NCBI GenBank assembly: GCA_000431975.1
Contig: HF988542.1
Coordinates: 5,705-20,932 of the forward strand
Length of the DNA: 15,228 bases
Source of the DNA: Prevotella sp. CAG:924
GTDB taxonomy: Bacteria; Bacteroidota; Bacteroidia; Bacteroidales; Bacteroidaceae
Direction: 5' to 3'
The position numbers and the translations under genes are program-made. The notes below the pieces were generated by a model. The model worked only from the letters and a program-made list of their open reading frames with translations. It was not told the origin of the DNA and made no database searches. This document shows, one piece after another, positions 1 to 5,735 of this stretch (its first letter is position 1; each line of letters begins with the position of its first letter).

Positions 1-428
1 CTAACCAGCAGATAGAGCGATTCATCCGCAAAGTGGCCTCGAAATTTCCTGCCAATGAGGATACGTCGATCCTTACCGACATCCATGTGCAGGCATCGCA
101 GGACAGTGGTGAACTGATAGCTTTCAACGATGATGACGAGGAAATCACTCGTGTGGTGATCGATAGTTGGATTGACTGTAAGGATGAGAATTTCTATGAT
201 GAGATCACTACCATGCTCCGCAACCAGTTGGCTAAGATGCACGACATGGTGGACAAGATGGGAATTCTGAAGCCTTATAGTTTTGTGCTTGAGGATGACG
301 ATAAGGAGCCTGTCGGCGAGCTGTATGTTGTTGATGATGAGGACACTGTCATCATCGATGACAAGGATCTTATGAGCGGATTGGACAAGGATCTCGATTC
401 GTTCCTGGACAATCTGATGAAGGAGTGA
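1..428 (+). CDS. Conserved acidic hypothetical protein, 5' end outside window
   Basis: The reading frame is open from the left edge (first full codon at base 3) to a TGA at 426-428, so the true start lies upstream, probably only a few codons away. The GTG at 33 is internal: the residues before it (NQQIERFIRK) continue smoothly into VASKFP. The visible 142 residues are strongly acidic, with Asp/Glu runs such as NDDDEE and VLEDDDKEP, and no signal peptide or membrane segment is visible, so a cytosolic protein is likely. The C-terminal half (about residues 65-142) is rich in Asp and ends in a short amphipathic stretch, LDSFLDNLMKE. I recall similar uncharacterised proteins in Bacteroides and Prevotella but know of no function. 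No enzyme motif is visible. No clear terminator follows it. Confidence 0.75.
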   Translation, partial: NQQIERFIRKVASKFPANEDTSILTDIHVQASQDSGELIAFNDDDEEITRVVIDSWIDCKDENFYDEITTMLRNQLAKMHDMVDKMGILKPYSFVLEDDDKEPVGELYVVDDEDTVIIDDKDLMSGLDKDLDSFLDNLMKE

Positions 429-584
429 CAGGGTATCGGTCTGTCCGACTTATTGCCGGCAGGAAGCCTGTAAGGTAGGATGAAAGGGGGTATCTCTGCC
501 ATAGCAGAAAGAAGGGCAGTCGCCGAATGTCGTTCTTATGGCATGAGGAGGCGGTCTATGCGTGCTTCTTGTAGAGCGATATAG

Positions 585-690
585 GGTACGGTCAGTTGCC
601 GGTCTGGAGTTACCTGCGAGGCTTTCATCTCTTGTCCGGATGCCGACAAGAGAATAAATGCCGATGGAATGGAGCAATATCCGACCGGTG
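585..690. repeat. Degenerate ~105-bp repeat, copy 1, with hairpin
   Basis: This copy aligns along its length with 922-1027. It opens with a block matching GGTCxGTTGxCxGTCTGG. A perfect 9-bp inverted repeat, TCTCTTGTC (628-636) and GACAAGAGA (645-653), encloses the loop CGGATGCC. Right of the hairpin, a 35-base block (654-688) matches copy 2 at 30 of 35 positions and copy 3 at 28 of 35. Function unknown. Confidence 0.65.
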
Positions 691-794
691 TCCGGAAGAA
701 TCGCGACGGATAAGAGAATGAATGTCAGTGTGTAGCCGGCTTCCGTACGAGCATCCGTTCATCCTGTAAGCATGAAGAGGTGGGCTATGGATGC

Positions 795-906
795 TTCTTG
801 TAACTATACATCAGGTCTTATAGGTGTATAGGATAATGATGGTTGTGGCCATGGATGCTTGTTGCAACTATCTATAAAGGTGATTTCTTGTGATTATACA
901 TCAGGT
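795..906. repeat. 22-bp direct repeat, two copies 90 bp apart
   Basis: The copies at 795-816 and 885-906 agree at 20 of 22 positions, with core TATACATCAGGT. Between them lies a related segment in which GGATGCTTGTTGCAACTAT (853-871) echoes GGATGCTTCTTGTAACTAT (789-807). The impression is of repeated tandem duplication followed by drift. Confidence 0.6.
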
Positions 907-921
907 GTGACTATATATAAA

Positions 922-1027
922 GGTAATGGTCGGTTGTCAGTCTGGAATACGCACGTGACTTTTATTTCCTTTCCGGATGCCTACATGGGAATAAGTGTCG
1001 ATGGAATGGCGCGATTTCCGACCGGTT
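922..1027. repeat. Degenerate ~105-bp repeat, copy 2, with hairpin
   Basis: This copy matches copy 1 in its left block (922-945), its central CCGGATGCC loop motif and its right block (991-1025). The hairpin is at the same relative position but with different stem sequence: 961-969 pairs with 987-995, with two G-T wobbles. Pairing is retained although the arms have diverged from copy 1. Confidence 0.6.
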
Positions 1028-1069
1028 ACCAATAGATACATGAGTTTAGTCTTAAAATAGATAGGGCAG

Positions 1070-1133
1070 TATTTTCTTTTTATTTTTCCGAAAAGAAAAT
1101 AAATGCCGATGAAATGGGAAAATATCAGATAGG
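1070..1133. repeat. Degenerate repeat, shorter copy 3, with hairpin
   Basis: Only the hairpin and the right-hand block are recognisable. The arms 1071-1080 (ATTTTCTTTT) and 1091-1100 (AAAAGAAAAT) are perfectly complementary, extendable by one T-A pair (1070/1101). The block 1099-1133 matches copy 1 at 28 of 35 positions. The AT-only look of the stem differs from the other two copies. Confidence 0.55.
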
Positions 1134-1362
1134 CTATTGTTCAAGGCTGACCAGTCAAGGTGGGTTGGCCATGGAGGCAATGAGGAAGGGTAGGAGCATG
1201 GTTGTTTTTCGCGCTGACTGTTCCGATCAATTTTTCCTGCGCATGTCAATGTCCTGACGAGGTGTAGGGCAGGAACGCATCCAAGGTGCGTCCGGCCATA
1301 TAATAGTGTCTGTGCATACGTCCATGGTCATATCCACCCGGTCATTTGCCTATCCTATATGT

Positions 1363-1395
1363 AAAAAGGTCGCATCCGTTAGGATACGACCTTTA
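1363..1395 (-). terminator. Rho-independent terminator of rpmB-rpmG-DUF4295
   Basis: Read on the minus strand, a 12-bp stem (AAGGTCGTATCC paired with GGATGCGACCTT, one G-T wobble) with loop TAAC is followed by a run of five T. It begins about 20 bases after the DUF4295 stop codon, so the ribosomal protein operon ends here. Confidence 0.9.
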
Positions 1396-1414
1396 TTATC
1401 GGGTTATTAAGAAT

Positions 1415-1573
1415 TTACTTCTTGAAGAAATCCTGAACAGCCTCATTGGGCACCATCTTCTCCTCGAAGATGTAAGCACCGGTCTTGGGGCTCTTCACCA
1501 TCTTGATGACCTTGCTATAAGCACGTCCGTCATTATTACCCTCATGAAGGGTAGCGACCGCTTTCTTTGCCAT
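1415..1573 (-). CDS. DUF4295 family ribosomal protein (bL38-type), 52 aa
   Basis: This short gene starts MAKKAVATLHEG, has the core KVIKMVKSPKTGAYIFEEKM and ends QDFFKK. It fits the Bacteroidota-specific DUF4295 family, which is encoded directly after rpmG. From memory, this family was identified in the Flavobacterium johnsoniae ribosome structure as a large-subunit protein named bL38; I am fairly but not fully sure of that name. It is small and basic, as expected for a ribosomal protein. It starts 18 bases after the rpmG stop, and the minus strand carries AGGAGAT (1581-1587) seven bases before the ATG, an unusually good Shine-Dalgarno sequence for this phylum. A strong terminator follows, so it is the last gene of the operon. 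Confidence 0.9.
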   Translation of the reverse strand: MAKKAVATLHEGNNDGRAYSKVIKMVKSPKTGAYIFEEKMVPNEAVQDFFKK

Positions 1574-1580
1574 GTTTTAA

Positions 1581-1587
1581 ATCTCCT
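1581..1587 (-). promoter_or_regulatory. Shine-Dalgarno sequence before the DUF4295 gene
   Basis: AGGAGAT on the minus strand lies seven bases before the ATG at 1573. Most other genes here have no such sequence, as is usual for Bacteroidota, whose 16S 3' end is sequestered in the ribosome. Confidence 0.6.
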
Positions 1588-1591
1588 ATTA

Positions 1592-1780
1592 TTACTTAAT
1601 CTCTTTGTGAATGGTCATTCGCTTGAGAATGGGATTATACTTCTTCAGTTCGAGACGCTCAGGAGTATTCTTACGGCTCTTGGTCGTCACGTAGCGGCTT
1701 GTACCGGGCAGACCGCTGTTCTTCATCTCGGTGCACTCCAAGATGACCTGAACTCTATTGCTCTTAGCTTTCTTTGCCAT
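1592..1780 (-). CDS. rpmG: Large subunit ribosomal protein bL33
   Basis: The product (62 aa, usual size for bL33) starts MAKKAKSNRVQVILECTEM and contains the family's GTSRYVTTKSRKNTPERLELKKYNP region. bL33 sits near the E site of the 50S subunit. The CxxC pairs of the zinc-binding form are absent (only one Cys, residue 15), so this is the zinc-independent type. The ATG lies five bases after the rpmB stop, and AGGAGA (1790-1795) nine bases upstream overlaps the last codons of rpmB, so translation of the two genes may be coupled. It is the middle gene of rpmB-rpmG-DUF4295. Confidence 0.97.
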   Translation of the reverse strand: MAKKAKSNRVQVILECTEMKNSGLPGTSRYVTTKSRKNTPERLELKKYNPILKRMTIHKEIK

Positions 1781-1785
1781 TGTTA

Positions 1786-2049
1786 TTAGTCTCCTAAAAC
1801 TTTTATGTCTTTCCAGTCGCAGTAGCCCTTAGCGACAGCGCGCTTCAGAGCAGCGTCCAGACCTACCTTATTGATAAGACGCAGACCAGCAGCGCTGATC
1901 TTGAGCGAAATCCAGCAGTTCTCCTCTACATAGTAGAATTTCTTGCTGAAGAGGTTAACGTCAAAGCTGCGCTTTGTGCGATGCTTTGAGTGAGACACAT
2001 TGCAACCCAGCTGTGCCTTCTTTCCTGTAATCTGACAAATCTTAGACAT
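1786..2049 (-). CDS. rpmB: Large subunit ribosomal protein bL28
   Basis: The product (87 aa) begins MSKICQITGKKAQLG, followed by NVSHSKHRTKRSF, the hallmark N-terminal region of bL28, and ends with the GLDAALKRAVAKG helix region. It is a structural protein of the 50S subunit. The paired cysteines of the zinc-binding variant are missing. It is the first gene of the operon; a Bacteroidota-type promoter lies about 55 bases upstream and no Shine-Dalgarno sequence precedes this start, in contrast to the two genes behind it. The length and start agree with the family. Confidence 0.97.
   Translation of the reverse strand: MSKICQITGKKAQLGCNVSHSKHRTKRSFDVNLFSKKFYYVEENCWISLKISAAGLRLINKVGLDAALKRAVAKGYCDWKDIKVLGD
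1790..1795 (-). promoter_or_regulatory. Shine-Dalgarno sequence before rpmG
   Basis: AGGAGA on the minus strand sits nine bases before the rpmG ATG and is embedded in the final Gly-Asp codons of rpmB. Confidence 0.55.
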
Positions 2050-2104
2050 TGCTATTCTTTGTTATTGATTTCGACGATTTTAGATACTTATTCCAAACAG
2101 TGTG

Positions 2105-2134
2105 CAAAATTACTAAATTTCTGTAGTTTAGCAA
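2105..2134 (-). promoter_or_regulatory. Promoter of the rpmB operon
   Basis: On the minus strand the -7 box TAATTTTG (2112 to 2105) lies 19 bases downstream of a TTG (-33 box, 2134 to 2132, in context ATTTTGC). Both box sequences and the spacing fit the Bacteroides housekeeping sigma consensus. The start of transcription would fall near 2101, leaving a leader of about 50 bases. Confidence 0.75.
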
Positions 2135-2198
2135 AATATCTTCGTTAAGAAATCAATTTTTTAATATTATTTAGCCCTTGGGGCGCGATTTCCGCTGT

Positions 2199-2711
2199 TT
2201 ATTCTGCTTTTGCCTCTTCCGTGTTCTTCTCCACGAAGTAGTCGTAGAACAGGCGGAGCGCCTTGTTGGTAGCGATGCTCAGATTGATGTCACGGCCGAA
2301 ATCTTCCGACAGGCAGAAGGTGCGCACATCGTCAGGAGCGCCATAGCCGATCCAGATCGTGCCGACAGGGATCTGGGGTGTGCCGCCGCCGGGACCGGCC
2401 ACGCCCGTAGCCGAGATGGCATAGTCAGTGCCCAGCACCTTGCAGGCACCGATCACCATTTCGCGTGCCACTTCCTCGCAGACGGCTGTCTGCTCCTCGA
2501 GCACATCGTGAGAGACGTTCAACAGATTCTCTTTCACCTCGTTGGTGTAGGAGATGACGCCGCCCTTGAAATACTGGGAGGCACCCGGTACAGAGATGAT
2601 GGCCTCAGCGATGCGGCCGCCGGTGCAGCTCTCTGCCGTTCCCAATGTCTTGCCGCTCTCGTAGAGCACTTCCTGAATCTTACGGCTCAGGACTTTGGTT
2701 TCTAATTCCAT
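2199..2711 (-). CDS. pncC: Nicotinamide-nucleotide amidase (CinA C-terminal family)
   Basis: This family hydrolyses nicotinamide mononucleotide to nicotinate mononucleotide and ammonia, salvaging pyridine nucleotides in the cytosol. The 170 residues form a stand-alone CinA C-terminal domain without the N-terminal MoCF-like domain found in full CinA. Visible family motifs are TAESCTGG (25-32), VISYTNEVK (52-60), ISATGVAGPGGGTPQIPVGT (99-118) and a C-terminal helix ATNKALRLFYDYF. The last ten residues are a charged tail. It starts 21 bases after tsaD and is probably the last gene of map-tsaD-pncC; I see no convincing terminator between it and the rpmB promoter. Confidence 0.92.
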   Translation of the reverse strand: MELETKVLSRKIQEVLYESGKTLGTAESCTGGRIAEAIISVPGASQYFKGGVISYTNEVKENLLNVSHDVLEEQTAVCEEVAREMVIGACKVLGTDYAISATGVAGPGGGTPQIPVGTIWIGYGAPDDVRTFCLSEDFGRDINLSIATNKALRLFYDYFVEKNTEEAKAE

Positions 2712-2732
2712 ATCGTTTCTTTTGTTGTTAGC

Positions 2733-3764
2733 TTATTTGAATGTTACCTTAGAGAAAGCCGGTGCGTCGATAGAGCAGAAGTCGTGGTCGCGGTACTTGT
2801 AGTAGCCCACCACGCCGATCATCGCCGCATTGTCGGTGGTATAGCTGAACTTTGGAATGTAGATGGTCCAGCCGTATTTCTCGGCGTGCTCACGGAAGGC
2901 GTTGCGCAGACCGTTGTTGGCCGATACGCCGCCTGCCACAGCCACGTGCTTGATGCCCGTTTGCTTCACGGCCATGCGCAGCTTCTTCATCAGGATGTCG
3001 ACGATGGTATGCTCCAGAGAGGCGGCGAGGTCGTTCTTGTGGTGCTCCACGAAGTCGGGATCCTCCTGCACCCATTTCTGCAGGCTGTAGAGGAACGAGG
3101 TCTTCAGGCCAGAGAAAGAGTAGTCGAGGCCGGGAATATGAGGCTCGGCGAACTGGTAGGCCAGTGGATTTCCCTGACGGGCGAGCTTGTCGATGATGGG
3201 ACCGCCGGGATAGCCCAGGCCCATCACCTTCGAGCACTTGTCGATGGCCTCACCGGCAGCGTCGTCGATCGTCTGGCCGAGCACCTCCATGTCGTTATAG
3301 GCGTTCACCTTCACGATCTGTGAGTTGCCGCCCGATACGAGGAGGCAGATGAATGGCAAGGGTGGGTGAGGGTTGTCGAGACCGTCCTCGTCGATGAAGT
3401 GGGCCATCACATGACCCTGCAGGTGGTTGACGTCGATGAGGGGTATATCGAGGCTTCTTGCAAATCCTTTGGCGAAGCTCACTCCTACGAGGAGGGAGCC
3501 CATCAGTCCGGGACCGCGCGTGAAGGCGACGGCGCTCAACTGTTCCTTGGTGATGCCGGCACGCTTCAGTGCCTGGTCGACCACGGGTACCACGTTCTGC
3601 TGGTGGGCGCGTGAGGCCAGCTCAGGCACGACACCGCCGTAGGCGCAGTGTACGGCCTGTGAGGCCGTGACATTGCTGAGCAGCGTCGTATTGCGGAGGA
3701 CGGCAGCCGACGTGTCATCACACGACGACTCAATGCTCAAAATATAAATATCTTTGTTTTCCAT
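2733..3764 (-). CDS. tsaD: tRNA N6-adenosine threonylcarbamoyltransferase TsaD
   Basis: TsaD transfers the threonylcarbamoyl group to A37 of ANN-decoding tRNAs (t6A), working in the cytosol with TsaB and TsaE. The 343 residues match the usual length and the ASKHA fold. Visible motifs are LSIESSCDDTSAAV (9-22), PELASRAHQQN (47-57), the metal-binding HLQGH with His114 and His118, the nucleotide loop LLVSGGNSQIV (141-151; GGN where E. coli has GGH, a form I believe is common in Bacteroidota), AGGVSANNGLR (277-287) and TTDNAAMIG with metal ligand Asp311. The start is four bases after the map stop, so map and tsaD are surely cotranscribed. No TsaB or TsaE gene is in the window. Confidence 0.97.
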   Translation of the reverse strand: MENKDIYILSIESSCDDTSAAVLRNTTLLSNVTASQAVHCAYGGVVPELASRAHQQNVVPVVDQALKRAGITKEQLSAVAFTRGPGLMGSLLVGVSFAKGFARSLDIPLIDVNHLQGHVMAHFIDEDGLDNPHPPLPFICLLVSGGNSQIVKVNAYNDMEVLGQTIDDAAGEAIDKCSKVMGLGYPGGPIIDKLARQGNPLAYQFAEPHIPGLDYSFSGLKTSFLYSLQKWVQEDPDFVEHHKNDLAASLEHTIVDILMKKLRMAVKQTGIKHVAVAGGVSANNGLRNAFREHAEKYGWTIYIPKFSYTTDNAAMIGVVGYYKYRDHDFCSIDAPAFSKVTFK

Positions 3765-3768
3765 TGTC

Positions 3769-4629
3769 TTAATAACTCAAAACTTCTACTCCGTGCTCGG
3801 TCATGAGGAAGGTGTGCTCCCACTGTGCCGACGGCTTCTCGTCGCCGGTGATGACCTCCCATCCGTAGGGATCGTCAGCGTCGATGAACACCTTCCATGT
3901 GCCCATGTTGATCATCGGCTCGATGGTGAAGCACATGCCGGGTACGAGCAGCATGCCTGTGCCTTTGTGACCGTAGTGGAGGATGTCGGGTTCCTCGTGC
4001 ATGGCCAGACCCACGCCGTGGCCGCAGAGGTCGCGCACCACGCCGTAGTGATACTTCTCGGCATGCTTCTGGATGGCATGGCCGATGTCGCCGACAAAGC
4101 AGTAAGGCTTGGCTGCTTCTGCTCCCACCTCGAGACACTCCTTTGCCACACGCACCAGCTGCTCCTTCTCCGGAGTGGTCTTGCCGATGATGAACATGCG
4201 GCTGGCGTCACCGTAGTAGCCGTCCACGTCGAGGGTCATGTCCACGTTGACGATGTCGCCCTCGCGGAGCACGTCTTCTTTCTTGGGGATGCCGTGGCAC
4301 ACCACCTCGTTGATGCTCGTGCACACACATTTGGGGAAGCCTTCATAGTTGAGACACGAGGGATGGGCGTTGTGCTCCTCGCAATATTGCATGCAGATAT
4401 CGTCGATATCCTGTGTCGTCATACCTTCATGAATGGCTGCGGCCACCGCATCGAGGCAGCCGGTGTTCACCTTGCCGGCGCGGCGGATGCCTTCTATCTG
4501 TTCGGGAGTCTTGATCATGTCGCGGGTAGGGACTTCCTTACCCTTGTTTTCCCAATACATCACCTTCTCATCCAGCTCAGTGATCGGCTGGCCCGACAGG
4601 CAATGCCATCTTCTTTTCTTTCCAAACAT
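3769..4629 (-). CDS. map: Type I methionine aminopeptidase with N-terminal extension
   Basis: This cytosolic metalloprotease removes the initiator methionine from new proteins. The pita-bread fold is recognisable, with all five metal ligands: Asp130 (VNVDMT), Asp141 (YYGDASRMF), His204 (CGHGVG), Glu237 (FTIEPM) and Glu271 (AQWEHT). At 286 aa it is about 20 residues longer than E. coli Map. The first ~38 residues (KKRRWHCLSGQP and following, up to the catalytic domain at MIKTPEQIEG) form an extension that I recall from other Bacteroidales Map proteins. A -7 promoter box lies about 27 bases upstream of the ATG. It is the first gene of map-tsaD-pncC and is divergent from metA. Confidence 0.96.
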   Translation of the reverse strand: MFGKKRRWHCLSGQPITELDEKVMYWENKGKEVPTRDMIKTPEQIEGIRRAGKVNTGCLDAVAAAIHEGMTTQDIDDICMQYCEEHNAHPSCLNYEGFPKCVCTSINEVVCHGIPKKEDVLREGDIVNVDMTLDVDGYYGDASRMFIIGKTTPEKEQLVRVAKECLEVGAEAAKPYCFVGDIGHAIQKHAEKYHYGVVRDLCGHGVGLAMHEEPDILHYGHKGTGMLLVPGMCFTIEPMINMGTWKVFIDADDPYGWEVITGDEKPSAQWEHTFLMTEHGVEVLSY

Positions 4630-4655
4630 AATTGAAACAGTCTATTTCGTGATTG

Positions 4656-4663
4656 CAAAGTTA
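4656..4663 (-). promoter_or_regulatory. -7 promoter box for map-tsaD-pncC
   Basis: TAACTTTG on the minus strand, followed by CA, matches TAnnTTTG. Transcription would begin near 4652, about 23 bases before the map ATG. I do not see a good -33 TTG at the expected distance; an A-rich stretch lies there instead. Confidence 0.55.
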
Positions 4664-4707
4664 GCACTTTTTTTTTATTTCGTGTCTATCGTCTCAGATA
4701 AAATGGT

Positions 4708-4715
4708 TATCTTTG
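4708..4715 (+). promoter_or_regulatory. -7 promoter box for metA
   Basis: TATCTTTG on + matches TAnnTTTG, 38 bases before the metA ATG, implying a leader of about 35 bases. That leaves no room for a SAM or other riboswitch. No clear -33 box is seen. Confidence 0.5.
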
Positions 4716-4753
4716 TACGAGTTTATAAAGAAAAGAAGAAAGGAAAACAGCCA

Positions 4754-5671
4754 ATGCCACTTAGATTGCCCGACCGGTTGCCGGCCATTGAATTGCTGAA
4801 GAAGGAGAACATCTTCGTGATGGATGAGAGCAGGGCACATTCCCAGCAGATCCGTCCGTTGAAGATCGTCATCCTCAACCTCATGCCCTTGAAGATCACG
4901 ACGGAGACCGACCTGGTGCGTCTGTTGTCGAATACGCCGCTGCAGCTGGAGATCAATTTCATGAAGCTGCGGAGCCACAAGCCGAAAAACACGCCTGTGG
5001 AGCACATGCGTATGTTCTATAAGGACTTCGAGATCCTCCGGCAGCAGAAGTGGGACGGCATGATCATCACGGGAGCGCCTGTCGAGCTGTTGCCCTATGA
5101 GGACGTGGAGTACTGGGAGGAGGTGACGGGCATCTTCGACTGGGCCCGCACGCATGTCACCTCTACGCTCTATATCTGCTGGGCGGCGCAGGCCGGACTG
5201 TATCATTTCTACAACATCCCCAAATATGCGCTGCCGAAGAAGATGTTCGGCATCTTCCGCCAGCACACGCTCCAGCCGGAGCTGCCGATCTTCCGCGGGT
5301 TCGACGACATCTTCATGATGCCTCATTCCCGTCACACGGAGCTGCACCGCAGCGACATCGACGCCATCGACGGACTGAGCGTCATCGCCGAGTCGGAGGA
5401 GAGCGGCACGAGCATCGTCATGGCCCGTGGCGGCCGTGAGTTCTTCATCACCGGCCATCTCGAGTATGCGCCCGACACGCTTGACAAGGAGTACAAGCGC
5501 GATTTCGGCAAGCGCGACGATGTGGAGATGCCGCTCAACTATTACCGCAATGACGATCCGAAGCAGAAGCCGCTGGTGACCTGGCGCAGTGCCGCCAACC
5601 TGTTCTTCAACAACTGGATCAACTATTACGTCTACCAGGAGACGCCTTACAACATCGACGACATCGAATAA
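4754..5671 (+). CDS. metA: Homoserine O-acyltransferase, predicted acetyl-CoA specific
   Basis: MetA acylates the hydroxyl of L-homoserine, the committed step of methionine synthesis in the cytosol. The frame is open further upstream, but ATG 4754 gives 305 aa beginning MPLRLPDRLPAIELL, as in the family, and places the key residues at their canonical numbers: nucleophile Cys142 (YICWAAQAG), His235 and Glu237 (FITGHLEYA). Residue 111, in APVELLPYEDV, is Glu. In Bacillus cereus MetA, Glu111 gives acetyl-CoA use and Gly111 succinyl-CoA use, so the product is probably O-acetylhomoserine. AAAGGAAA lies upstream of the ATG but too far for a good ribosome site. A 6-bp hairpin (5710-5726) without a T run follows the gene, so readthrough into the next gene is possible. 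Confidence 0.95.
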   Translation: MPLRLPDRLPAIELLKKENIFVMDESRAHSQQIRPLKIVILNLMPLKITTETDLVRLLSNTPLQLEINFMKLRSHKPKNTPVEHMRMFYKDFEILRQQKWDGMIITGAPVELLPYEDVEYWEEVTGIFDWARTHVTSTLYICWAAQAGLYHFYNIPKYALPKKMFGIFRQHTLQPELPIFRGFDDIFMMPHSRHTELHRSDIDAIDGLSVIAESEESGTSIVMARGGREFFITGHLEYAPDTLDKEYKRDFGKRDDVEMPLNYYRNDDPKQKPLVTWRSAANLFFNNWINYYVYQETPYNIDDIE

Positions 5672-5735
5672 GCCGGTCAGGCGCTGTACGGCGGCTGCCC
5701 GATGCGTGGCCAAACGCCCGGTTTGGGATTGATAT

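Larger units (their letters stand above)
429..1362. other. Long non-coding stretch with degenerate repeats
   Basis: About 930 bases lie between the left-edge gene and the terminator of the rpmB operon. The only open frames are short (65-75 codons on -), unlike any family I know, and they run through repeated DNA, so I call no gene. The stretch is less GC-rich than the flanking genes and is built from imperfect repeats: two ~105-bp copies (585-690, 922-1027), a shorter third copy (1070-1133) and a 22-bp direct repeat (795-816 and 885-906). No tRNA, known ncRNA or TAnnTTTG promoter box was recognised. In Bacteroides, as I recall, ftsY commonly follows the DUF4295 gene; it is absent here. Confidence 0.6.

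Noticed and set aside
450..677. 75-codon - frame in the repeat region
   Set aside because: Runs through repeat copy 1, whose equivalents elsewhere are not open; no motif.
1052..1249. 65-codon - frame in the repeat region
   Set aside because: Overlaps the third repeat and hairpin; no family resemblance or promoter.
429..1362. CRISPR array
   Set aside because: Repeats are few, diverged, unevenly spaced and not separated by spacers of constant length; no cas genes are present.
4433..4753. Upstream extension of the metA frame
   Set aside because: Runs through map on the other strand; the family start and the promoter box both support the ATG at 4754.
5710..5726. CCAAAC/GTTTGG hairpin after metA as a terminator
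   Set aside because: Only six pairs and no T run follows, so termination is not supported.
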